Below, in pieces: positions 1 to 6,179 of a DNA stretch of 8,908 bases. This DNA is from Candidatus Cloacimonadota bacterium (lineage in GTDB: Bacteria > Cloacimonadota > Cloacimonadia > JGIOTU-2). The stretch spans positions 1 through 8,908 of the forward strand of contig JACNFI010000442.1 of the NCBI GenBank assembly GCA_014384665.1, in the 5' to 3' direction. Both the position numbers and the translations under genes were made by a program. The first letter of the stretch is position 1. Every line of letters begins with the position of its first letter. Below the pieces are notes generated by a model. It was not told where the DNA came from. It did no database searches and saw nothing but the letters and a program-made list of their open reading frames with translations.

Positions 1-42
1 TAATTTATCTGTGTGGCGGTGATATTAAGAGAATTCTGCAAT

Positions 43-1404
43 TCATTCCTCCAATTCGAATACAAGCTCACCATTATCGGGATAGACAGATCCGGTGTAT
101 ATCCTATATGCAGCAATTTCCGGGATCTTCGCAGCTTTTGTTCTCAGCTTTTCCATCACAGATGAAGTTATTTTCTGTTTATTTCTCTTTACTTCAAATA
201 AATATGCATCCTTTGTGTTATCATTCAAAACTATCACATCCACTTCAATCTCACCTTTTCTATCCCAATAATTTCCGATTCTTGTAAATTTGATCTTTAA
301 TGGATTCTCTTCGATAATAGTTCGTATAGCCATTTTTTCCAGCATTCTGCCGCTGAATTGTTCCAGGTTTGACAAAAGACCTTTAATTGCCTGCTCTTTT
401 TGCCCGATCTCTTTCAGATATCTTCTGGATTCCACAAAAGCAAACCAGAAGGTAAAAAAGTTATCCCGCAGATAATACCGTCCTTTCCGTGAACCGATCC
501 TGCTTTTTTCGGTAACCGGAGTTTTCCGTTCGATCAGCTGGTAAATATTTTCCAATTTTTTCAGATATGCACTTGCTTCTTTGATACCTGCAAACTGCTC
601 GATCTCGCTTAATATCCTGCGTCCTTTGGCAATGGCAGAAAGAATCGAAAAATAGGATACATAGTCTTTACCAAATTCTTCTCGCAAAATATTTTCTCCC
701 TCTTCCCATATCCAGTCTTTTTCCATGAAGAGTTTTTTTAAACGGTTTGAAAACAATTTCTCTTTATAGAAATCGATCTCTTCCCAATATTTAGGAACGC
801 CATCGAAGATTGAGAAAAAGAATAATTTTTCTTTTTGCGAAGTAATTCCCTGGTCTTTTAGAAAATGTGCCTGATCTGTTAGAGAAAGGTATGATAAATT
901 AATTATTTCGGAAGCTCTACCGAAAAGTGGCTCTTTTGTCCCCTTGAAAATTTTCTCCATCAAGGAATGAGAAGAACCGCTTATTATCAAGAGAAGTGCA
1001 GAATCATCTTTCTTCAGGTCATATACTTTTTGAAATATCGAATAAACTTCGGGATTTGTATAGGAAAAATTTTGAAATTCATCGAAGATCACACTGATAG
1101 GATTCTGCTTTGAATAGTCGAACAGAAAATTAAGAAAATCTTCCATATCCCTGAATTCGCCGAAAAAAATATCGCCCAAAGTTCCTTTGACTTGAGCAGA
1201 CCAATCCCGCAGCAACTCAGTCACTTTTTTTCTCGTTACAAAAAAATATAGATGTGGAATATCTGACGTTGCTTCCAGAACCAGTCTGGTCTTCCCAATT
1301 CTTCTACGACCGGTTATTACCAGAATTTTGGAAATACCTGTTTTCACATGATTCCAGTAACGTCTTATTTTATCGATCTCTGCGCTTCTTCCATAAAATT
1401 TCAT
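43..1404 (-). CDS. AAA ATPase of the ATPase_2/DUF234 family with PD-(D/E)xK-like C-terminus
   Basis: This 453-residue protein has the architecture of the archaeal-type ATPase family that is also common in bacteria. After the conserved opening MKFYGRSAEI come Walker A GRRRIGKT (32-39), Walker B VIFDEFQ (105-111), the sensor-like LIISGSS (139-145) and PLFGRA (159-164). A winged-helix-like region follows at about 240-300, with LKKLENIYQLIERK. The C-terminal DUF234 part ends in GEIEVDVIVLND and LFEVKRNK. Asp389, Glu404 and Lys406 are arranged like the D...ExK site of a restriction-endonuclease fold. Whether it cuts nucleic acid is unknown; members of this family have no settled function. The start has AGAGG seven bases upstream. 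The gene appears less AT-rich than the cas genes. It is not part of the cas operon, and its position beside AbiE and CRISPR-Cas is suggestive only. Confidence 0.85.
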   Translation of the reverse strand: MKFYGRSAEIDKIRRYWNHVKTGISKILVITGRRRIGKTRLVLEATSDIPHLYFFVTRKKVTELLRDWSAQVKGTLGDIFFGEFRDMEDFLNFLFDYSKQNPISVIFDEFQNFSYTNPEVYSIFQKVYDLKKDDSALLLIISGSSHSLMEKIFKGTKEPLFGRASEIINLSYLSLTDQAHFLKDQGITSQKEKLFFFSIFDGVPKYWEEIDFYKEKLFSNRLKKLFMEKDWIWEEGENILREEFGKDYVSYFSILSAIAKGRRILSEIEQFAGIKEASAYLKKLENIYQLIERKTPVTEKSRIGSRKGRYYLRDNFFTFWFAFVESRRYLKEIGQKEQAIKGLLSNLEQFSGRMLEKMAIRTIIEENPLKIKFTRIGNYWDRKGEIEVDVIVLNDNTKDAYLFEVKRNKQKITSSVMEKLRTKAAKIPEIAAYRIYTGSVYPDNGELVFELEE

Positions 1405-1511
1405 AAGCTAACCTCTGTTAGGGTAACCTGCGTTAGGTTAGGAATTTTTGTCAAGACAAGATTGATAAATTGTAGTCTTAACAACCTTTTAAAAGATACA
1501 CTTGGTTTCAT
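1401..1511 (-). CDS. Possible 36-residue leader ORF overlapping the ATPase start
   Basis: An ATG at 1511 opens a 36-codon frame that ends in TGA at 1401-1403, overlapping the ATPase ATG (1402-1404) as ATGA. The predicted peptide is basic and hydrophobic at its N-terminus (SFKRLLRLQF), and its C-terminus reads LTQVTLTEVSL because it crosses the tandem repeat. Ribosome binding is weak: AGGT lies about 12 bases before the ATG. I recognise no family. It may be a leader peptide coupling translation to the ATPase, the remnant of a longer gene, or a chance frame. Confidence 0.25.
   Translation of the reverse strand: MKPSVSFKRLLRLQFINLVLTKIPNLTQVTLTEVSL
1409..1437. repeat. Two tandem 14-bp palindromic units over the ATPase ribosome binding site
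   Basis: TAACCTCTGTTAGG (1409-1422) and TAACCTGCGTTAGG (1424-1437) differ at two central positions and have a 15-bp period. Each contains TAAC and GTTA arms around a four-base loop. The first extends to CTAAC/GTTAG (1408-1421). On the minus strand its loop is AGAG, part of the AGAGG Shine-Dalgarno (1412-1416) of the ATPase gene seven bases downstream. Part of a third unit (GGTTAGG) follows. It may be an operator for a dimeric repressor or an RNA hairpin affecting translation. Confidence 0.7.
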
Positions 1512-1521
1512 TTTTTTTATT

Positions 1522-1579
1522 ACCTATTATTTTACTTTTACTGCCCCTTTGGGGGAGTAATGGATAATGATGAGGTAAT
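1522..1579 (-). repeat. 58-bp imperfect palindromic repeat, copy B, between abiEii and the ATPase gene
   Basis: This copy has a perfect 7-bp terminal inverted repeat, ATTACCT (1519-1525) and AGGTAAT (1573-1579). Its central hairpin has arms TTACT (1538-1542) and AGTAA (1556-1560), extended by CCCC/GGGG around a TTT loop after one G-G mismatch. It aligns without gaps to copy A: CCATTACT and the following CCCCC are identical, and differences concentrate in the spacers. Like copy A it is followed on the minus strand by an A-rich stretch and an ATG (at 1511). There is no T-run after the stem in either direction that would make it an ordinary intrinsic terminator, although the G/C stem could still influence termination. 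Confidence 0.75.
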
Positions 1580-1665
1580 CCGAATTGATCCGATGGAATA
1601 AGGATAACGGTTTGAGAGAGTGGGAGAAAGGGTGATCAAGTTGGGGGAAATGTGGATATTTTCAT

Positions 1666-2514
1666 TCATAATATTTTACACAAAATATGTTTAAGTTCAT
1701 TAATCATCAAATCAAATTTCGGTATTACTTTCAGATGATTGCCCAAAGAATTATCCCATTCTTTTTTAGTATTCATTAATTTATTATTATCAAAGAAATC
1801 ATCCAATGAATAGAATGAAATGTTTTTAAATTTACATTTTTCGATAAAGGACTGTTTTATCGTTTCCCAATCAAAATTACTTTCATTTTTTAAAAGAAAC
1901 CACAAATCATAATAATCTCGAGGAGCTCGATAATATCTTTGTAATATAGCTCTTAACTTTTCAGAGATGATCTCTTCGATAGAATAGCAGGTAATAATAT
2001 GATTTGATAACATATCTGAATATGGATGGATCAGCTTCTTTTTCCTTGTTTCAAAGCACATAATTTCATGAAGTGTAATATCAATTTTAATTTTGGGTAA
2101 ATTTGGGCTAATACTCGGAATTTTGTTTTTACTGTGCCCTGCCCCCCAAAAGGGTATTTTTTTTATATTATAACCTATCAATTTATTTTGAAAAGAATCA
2201 TCGTCTATCCTAAATTTTCCAAATAAAATATCGGTTTGAGATGATATTTTTTGAATGATGCTTTTAAGATTCAAATTTAGCTTTTTCTTATCTATTGGTT
2301 GAATAGCGGTGAAATCCAGATCTTCAGAAAAACGATAATCTTCATAATAACATTTTTTCAAACAAGTTCCACCTTTGAAGGTCAATCTTTCTTTCAAATA
2401 CTGATTATCAAAAATACCTGCTACAAGATTACCTAAAACATAATCTTTGTCGATCGTTATAGCAGGAACTCCATATTTATCTGAAAATTCAATAATTTCT
2501 TTTCTTGTTATCAT
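1666..2514 (-). CDS. abiEii: AbiEii-type nucleotidyltransferase toxin
   Basis: This 282-residue protein belongs to the AbiEii/DUF1814 branch of the DNA polymerase beta-like nucleotidyltransferases. Characterised relatives transfer nucleotides to acceptors such as tRNA 3' ends or bind GTP, causing reversible growth arrest that protects against phage. Numbered from the ATG at 2514, it has the GGT loop (48-50), the metal-binding SEDLDF with Asp65 and Asp67, a third acidic residue Asp145 in KIKIDITLHE, and the family's distal motifs EEIISEKLRAILQR (180-193) and PRDYYDLW (198-205). All expected catalytic residues are present. I prefer ATG 2514 over TTG 2520, because AAGGA (2523-2527) is eight bases from the ATG but only two from the TTG. 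Just two bases separate it from the abiEi stop, so translation is coupled. No terminator follows. Confidence 0.88.
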   Translation of the reverse strand: MITRKEIIEFSDKYGVPAITIDKDYVLGNLVAGIFDNQYLKERLTFKGGTCLKKCYYEDYRFSEDLDFTAIQPIDKKKLNLNLKSIIQKISSQTDILFGKFRIDDDSFQNKLIGYNIKKIPFWGAGHSKNKIPSISPNLPKIKIDITLHEIMCFETRKKKLIHPYSDMLSNHIITCYSIEEIISEKLRAILQRYYRAPRDYYDLWFLLKNESNFDWETIKQSFIEKCKFKNISFYSLDDFFDNNKLMNTKKEWDNSLGNHLKVIPKFDLMINELKHILCKIL

Positions 2515-2516
2515 TA

Positions 2517-3311
2517 TCAATATCCTTTATTTATTATTGAGAATAATGTCTCTTCATCGATATTCAAGCACAGCTTCCATTTTGAAAGAAACTTTCCATT
2601 TTTTATATCGAATGGAGAAAAGAAAGTATATTTGTCTCTCAATCTTTTTCTTGTTTCTTTTTGGAAATTACTAAATCCTTTCATCTCAAATAATTCCGAC
2701 AAATAGGAAATCCTTTTCAAGACAGATAAATTATCGACAGCAAGCGCATATTCCAATAATTTCCTTTTATTGAGTTTCGCTGAATAAAACGCCCTGATAA
2801 GTTCTGCATAACCGCCGGAATATTGCGGAAGATCGAAACAATCGATAATTGTTTTTTCCACATCTGTGATGCGAAATTTAAGATTTGCCCAACCTTCCGT
2901 AGTTAAACCGACAAATTTTTTCGGATGGATCTTTATGAATTTGTAATCCACATTCAGAACTTTTTTTGAACGCTTCAGCTTTGTTGTTTGTGAAAAAACC
3001 GTATTTGGGATTTGTTCCGTTAATCCATAATAATTTAATGCAGACCAGTAGGCAATTGCAGAACCTTCTGAGAGATAATTGGCGATAACGAAGTTGTTGT
3101 TGAAATTGGAGCGGATGTATTTTCCTTTTTCAAGACGGGTGAGGAAGTTTTTTGCATTTAAATTCGATAAGATTTGAGATATATTTTCAAATGCTCTTCC
3201 AACCTGCTTTTCAATTTTATCTTCGGTAAATATTTCTATCTCGCTATCTTCTAATAAAAGTAAAAAGCTTCTTTGGTCGTCTGTCAGATTTCTGTTTATG
3301 TACTTTCTCAT
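2517..3311 (-). CDS. abiEi: AbiEi-type antitoxin and transcriptional repressor
   Basis: This 264-residue protein is the antitoxin half of an AbiE system. In studied examples AbiEi represses its own operon by binding inverted repeats, and it neutralises the toxin without forming a stable complex with it (type IV). An N-terminal winged-helix domain spans about residues 10-75, with the wing at LEKGKYIR (60-67). The family signature SAIAYWSALNYYGLTEQIPN (84-103) and the distal motif DVEKTIIDCFDLPQYSGG (150-167) are both present. Length is typical. The start has AAAGGT eight bases upstream. It is followed directly by the toxin gene and preceded by a palindrome that is a candidate operator. The stop is TGA at 2517-2519. 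It lies about 90 bases downstream of cas3', making it a CRISPR-adjacent toxin-antitoxin module. I see no truncation. Confidence 0.88.
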   Translation of the reverse strand: MRKYINRNLTDDQRSFLLLLEDSEIEIFTEDKIEKQVGRAFENISQILSNLNAKNFLTRLEKGKYIRSNFNNNFVIANYLSEGSAIAYWSALNYYGLTEQIPNTVFSQTTKLKRSKKVLNVDYKFIKIHPKKFVGLTTEGWANLKFRITDVEKTIIDCFDLPQYSGGYAELIRAFYSAKLNKRKLLEYALAVDNLSVLKRISYLSELFEMKGFSNFQKETRKRLRDKYTFFSPFDIKNGKFLSKWKLCLNIDEETLFSIINKGY

Positions 3312-3319
3312 TTTATTTC

Positions 3320-3377
3320 ACCTTTCGTTTTATTATTACTGCCTCTTGGGGGGAGTAATGGTTACTAAAAAGGTAAT
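3320..3377 (-). repeat. 58-bp imperfect palindromic repeat, copy A, in the abiEi leader
   Basis: Read on the minus strand, the element begins ATTACCT and ends AGGT. Its core is a hairpin with arms ATTACT (3335-3340) and AGTAAT (3354-3359), extended by a C-rich/G-rich pairing with one mismatch and a G-T wobble. The outer arms ACCTTT (3320-3325) and AAAGGT (3369-3374) also pair. AAAGGT on the minus strand (bases 3325-3320) is the Shine-Dalgarno of abiEi, eight bases before its ATG. The element aligns without gaps to copy B at 46 of 58 positions. It could be an operator, an mRNA structure that hides the ribosome binding site, or a member of a dispersed repeat family. Confidence 0.75.
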
Positions 3378-3402
3378 TAAATATTTTTGAAAAGCAACTT
3401 AA

Positions 3403-3432
3403 ATTATAAAATATTATTAACGTCATTGTTAA
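3403..3432 (-). promoter_or_regulatory. Predicted sigma-70-type promoter for abiEi-abiEii
   Basis: On the minus strand TTAACA (3427-3432) and TATAAT (3403-3408) are separated by 18 bases. The -10 hexamer overlaps the TAA stop codon of cas3'. Transcription would begin near 3396 and give a leader of about 85 bases that contains the whole upstream palindrome. The surrounding sequence is AT-rich, so chance matches are common and the call is tentative. Confidence 0.45.
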
Positions 3433-5404
3433 ACCAATTGATTGATTTATACATTTCAACCATCAATAACACATTTTTCCCAAAAGCCACAACGGATTGA
3501 TTATCATTACAAAATATCGATTGCAATCTCCAATCATAATTAATACCTTCAACAATTATTTTTGGAAAATACGCCATAATATGATTTTCACGAATTTCCG
3601 ATAATGGCAATTTATGGTCATTTATTAATAACTTATGAGGATTTGATTCATCAAAAATTTGTATTTCACCATAATCTTCCGGTAAGATATTTTGCTTTGA
3701 AAAACGGATTTTATTTCTTTCTGTAAAACTATCAACTTCTAATCTTTTTTTGATATTATTCCATTTCAAATTCTTACCATATCTCAAAATTGAAATAACA
3801 TCTGCTTTTATCAAAGGATAACGACCAAGTTTTTCTTCGCTTTTCACAAAAACCAATTCTGAATTGAAAGAACTTCTCAAGCTGTAATAATTTTTATATA
3901 CTTTGGTCCATTTGAAATAACCACTCTTCTTGAGAAGGTTTAAAGCATCTTTTGCAAGTCGTTTGGAATTGTCTGTTGAATCATCAAGAATAACTGAAAC
4001 ATATTCATAAAACCAGTTTTCAAAAGTCTCTTTTAACTCATTTTTTTCTTTATTTACCAGATTTCTATCTTTTTGAATCTTTTCAATAAACTGCTGGAAT
4101 TGGACATAGGAAACAAATAAACCTAAACGTGTCTTAATAAACCATGAAAATGATTTTTTTGCATCATAAACAGCATTAATAAAACTCTGGAACTCGTATC
4201 TGGAACTTCTTTTTTTTTCATTCATTGATTCGGTTTCATATCTGTTTCCCAGTAAATATGCTATTCCATTATTATGTCGCCCAATACGGCCAAATCGCTG
4301 TAAAAAAGAAGATGAATCATTAGCTTCAAAAATCAGATAGTCACACGAAAAATCTATACCTATTTCAATTGCGGAAGTTCCGATAACAATTAAAGTTTTT
4401 GAAGTTGTTTTTCTCTCACTTTTTAACATTAATCCACGAATTGGTGTTATTTCTTCTCCGGTAAAACCTGCTTTTAATAATTCTTTTTCAAGAACAATAA
4501 CCTCGACAACAGAATTTAGAATCACAACCAAAGGAATATAATCAGACTGCGAATTTGCAACTCGATTCTTAATCAAAGTATCTTTGATGGAAAACAATTT
4601 TTCAATGACCTTTTTGATTTTATTATCTTTTTCTACTTGAATGCCGTATAAATCAACTTTATGAACAACTGTGCGACCGATATTCTTATTTGATTCAATT
4701 TCGATAACCATCGGTTGAAATATATTATTGAGAATTTTTAGAACATTGCTTGAAGGAGTTGCAGTTAAAAAAACTTTTTTAGGGAAAATATCTAATTTAC
4801 TCAAAAAGAATAATGAAGAGATTAGATTAGTCAATTCTATTCCCCAATAAACATGAAATTCATCAAAAACTATTGTGTTGAAATTATCAAAAAGAGCAAT
4901 TATATTGGCACTTCCTCGATATTTTAAAGTTAATATCAGGAATAAAATATCAGGATTAGTTAGAACTATTGTTTTCCCTTTATTATGAGACAATAAGAAA
5001 TAAAGAGCATCGCCTTTGGTTTTAAAATTGTTAAATTCTTTAACTTTTTTTAGAAAATCTCCATCTATTTTTAAAAGAGTAAAATCAACATTATTAGATG
5101 GTTTAATTTTAAAAGAATTTTCATCATAAACAAAATACTTTTTCCCCATCTGTTTCAGAATATTTTCAATGCTTCTTTTCTGGTCTTCAATTAAAGCATT
5201 TGTCGGATATACAAAAACAGCATTTTCATTATTCTCAATTATCGGAAAAGAAGCGGCAATTGTTTTACCGCTTCCAGTTCCAGATATCAAAATAAAAGTA
5301 TTTTTTTGAAACCAATTTTCATGAATCTGTTTTTGATGTTTATAAAGCGGATTAGGTGCATTTTTAACAGGATAGGTTTCAAGTTTCAACTGGTCAATTT
5401 TCAT
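3404..5404 (-). CDS. cas3': Type I-D Cas3' superfamily 2 helicase (no HD domain)
   Basis: This 666-residue protein has a complete SF2 helicase core and is interpreted as the Cas3' helicase recruited by the type I-D effector to unwind target DNA. Motifs visible are: Q-motif-like YKHQKQIHENW (21-31); Walker A GTGSGKT (42-48); Ia YPTNAL (66-71); Ib TNPD (149-152); DEAH-type box DEFH (181-184); III TATPS (214-218); V GTSAIEIGIDF (342-352); and VI QRFGRIGRH (369-377). About 290 residues follow the core and carry no motif I recognise. There is no HD nuclease at either end. This is expected for type I-D, where HD belongs to Cas10d, and it separates this protein from type I-A to I-F Cas3. It is the last gene of the operon and overlaps csc1 by 11 bases. 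No clear intrinsic terminator follows it. A 9-T run (minus-strand A run) near 4210 lies in the coding region. Confidence 0.93.
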   Translation of the reverse strand: MKIDQLKLETYPVKNAPNPLYKHQKQIHENWFQKNTFILISGTGSGKTIAASFPIIENNENAVFVYPTNALIEDQKRSIENILKQMGKKYFVYDENSFKIKPSNNVDFTLLKIDGDFLKKVKEFNNFKTKGDALYFLLSHNKGKTIVLTNPDILFLILTLKYRGSANIIALFDNFNTIVFDEFHVYWGIELTNLISSLFFLSKLDIFPKKVFLTATPSSNVLKILNNIFQPMVIEIESNKNIGRTVVHKVDLYGIQVEKDNKIKKVIEKLFSIKDTLIKNRVANSQSDYIPLVVILNSVVEVIVLEKELLKAGFTGEEITPIRGLMLKSERKTTSKTLIVIGTSAIEIGIDFSCDYLIFEANDSSSFLQRFGRIGRHNNGIAYLLGNRYETESMNEKKRSSRYEFQSFINAVYDAKKSFSWFIKTRLGLFVSYVQFQQFIEKIQKDRNLVNKEKNELKETFENWFYEYVSVILDDSTDNSKRLAKDALNLLKKSGYFKWTKVYKNYYSLRSSFNSELVFVKSEEKLGRYPLIKADVISILRYGKNLKWNNIKKRLEVDSFTERNKIRFSKQNILPEDYGEIQIFDESNPHKLLINDHKLPLSEIRENHIMAYFPKIIVEGINYDWRLQSIFCNDNQSVVAFGKNVLLMVEMYKSINWFNNDVNNIL

Positions 5405-6170
5405 TCACTTTCTCTAATATTCGTTTAGGTATGTGAACTATTTTACTTGAATAAGATATAAACCAGTCATTTTTTATTGTCGTAACCCGATAAAATGAAT
5501 GAGGTGGAATTTTCACAATACTACCTCTTATTACTTCACCAGTTACATCTAAAGGATTAATCGGATGAGAAGGTGATAGACTTCTTTCAGAAAATTTTGC
5601 TACAGGTTTTTCCAACTCTTCCCAAAAAACACGGCAAGTTGCTCCTTTTTTTCCAAGTCTTATCACCTTTGGTAAAATATATCCCTCAAACGAGAATACA
5701 AAGAATTTAAAGGCATAAAGATTGTCTTTTTCTTCTTTTGAGAAATAATTTGGCACAACAACATTTTTCCAGCCATAATTTGGAGTATTGATTTTAGATT
5801 GTCCTGGTGTCTGCTTTAAATCATTTAAAGCGTTATAAGTTATTGTTTCTCTATGACTACCAAAACTGATCGAAGGAGTTGCATAGCATTTGAATTTTTT
5901 GAAATCTTCTTCGTATCGAGGTGTATTTCCAAAAAAAATCGCATACGAAAATTGATTCAATGCATAAGATAACGCATAATTATGTATGACAGGTATTGTT
6001 GTTGATATCTTACTTATTTCCGATGAAGAAAACCAAAGATAATCATGTAATGATAAAAAACCATAAAAAACTTGAATTCCATTATTATTTAGATCGATAG
6101 ATTTCAATGTATCCAATGATGTTTTTGTATCATTCATTTTATCAAAGATTGTAATCTGGTTATCTTCCAT
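5394..6170 (-). CDS. csc1: Type I-D Cascade protein Csc1 (Cas5 family)
   Basis: This 258-residue protein is Csc1 (Cas5d), the RAMP subunit expected to cap the 5' handle of the crRNA and contact Csc2 and Cas10d. Diagnostic segments are LHDYLWFSS (41-49), PVIHNYALSYALN (60-72, the Csc1 hallmark), VIRLGKKGATCRV (169-181) and SHPINPLD (201-208). The family usually begins close to the strand preceding LHD, whereas this protein has about 30 extra polar residues at its N-terminus. The ATG at 6170 is nevertheless well supported by AGAGG overlapping the csc2 stop codon, with five bases between it and the ATG. The gene follows csc2 after 9 bases and overlaps cas3' by 11 bases. It looks intact, and co-translation with csc2 and cas3' is likely. 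Confidence 0.92.
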   Translation of the reverse strand: MEDNQITIFDKMNDTKTSLDTLKSIDLNNNGIQVFYGFLSLHDYLWFSSSEISKISTTIPVIHNYALSYALNQFSYAIFFGNTPRYEEDFKKFKCYATPSISFGSHRETITYNALNDLKQTPGQSKINTPNYGWKNVVVPNYFSKEEKDNLYAFKFFVFSFEGYILPKVIRLGKKGATCRVFWEELEKPVAKFSERSLSPSHPINPLDVTGEVIRGSIVKIPPHSFYRVTTIKNDWFISYSSKIVHIPKRILEKVNEN

Positions 6171-6179
6171 AAATACCTC

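Larger units (their letters stand above)
1405..1665. other. Intergenic region between abiEii and the ATPase gene
   Basis: These 261 bases hold palindromic repeat B, a possible 36-codon reading frame, a perfect TTGACA hexamer on the minus strand (1449-1454) and two tandem palindromic units next to the ATPase start. No good -10 hexamer lies 16-18 bases downstream of TTGACA, so I do not call a promoter there. Between 1580 and 1665 I see no gene, terminator or convincing promoter. Confidence 0.7.

Noticed and set aside
290..475. Plus-strand frame of 61 codons inside the ATPase gene.
   Set aside because: It is fully antisense to a conserved protein-coding frame, with no recognisable motif or start signal.
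1426..1454. A promoter built on the perfect TTGACA at 1449-1454.
   Set aside because: No acceptable -10 hexamer lies 16-18 bases downstream; that space is filled by the tandem palindromes.
1348..1560. Plus-strand frame of 70 codons across the ATPase start and the intergenic repeats.
   Set aside because: It crosses the ATPase start, the tandem palindromes and most of repeat B, shows no family features, and lacks a Shine-Dalgarno.
2136..2170. A C-run/AAAA/GGG stretch inside abiEii resembling the core of the palindromes.
   Set aside because: It encodes a conserved-looking stretch (IPFWGAGHSK), lacks the flanking ATTACT/AGTAAT arms and is probably a coincidence of base composition.
2447..2674. 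Plus-strand frame of 75 codons across the abiEi/abiEii junction.
   Set aside because: It is antisense to the conserved N-terminus of AbiEii and C-terminus of AbiEi. Its hydrophobic tail reflects Lys-rich codons read backwards.
1519..3377. The two palindromes as a CRISPR array or repeats of one.
   Set aside because: There are only two copies 1.8 kb apart with genes between them, no regular spacing and only 79 percent identity. Similarity to the host CRISPR repeat cannot be tested here.
3365..3415. An AT-only inverted repeat (AATATTTT/AAAATATT) after cas3' as a terminator.
   Set aside because: The stem has no G-C pairs, the loop is long and no T-run follows in the direction of transcription.
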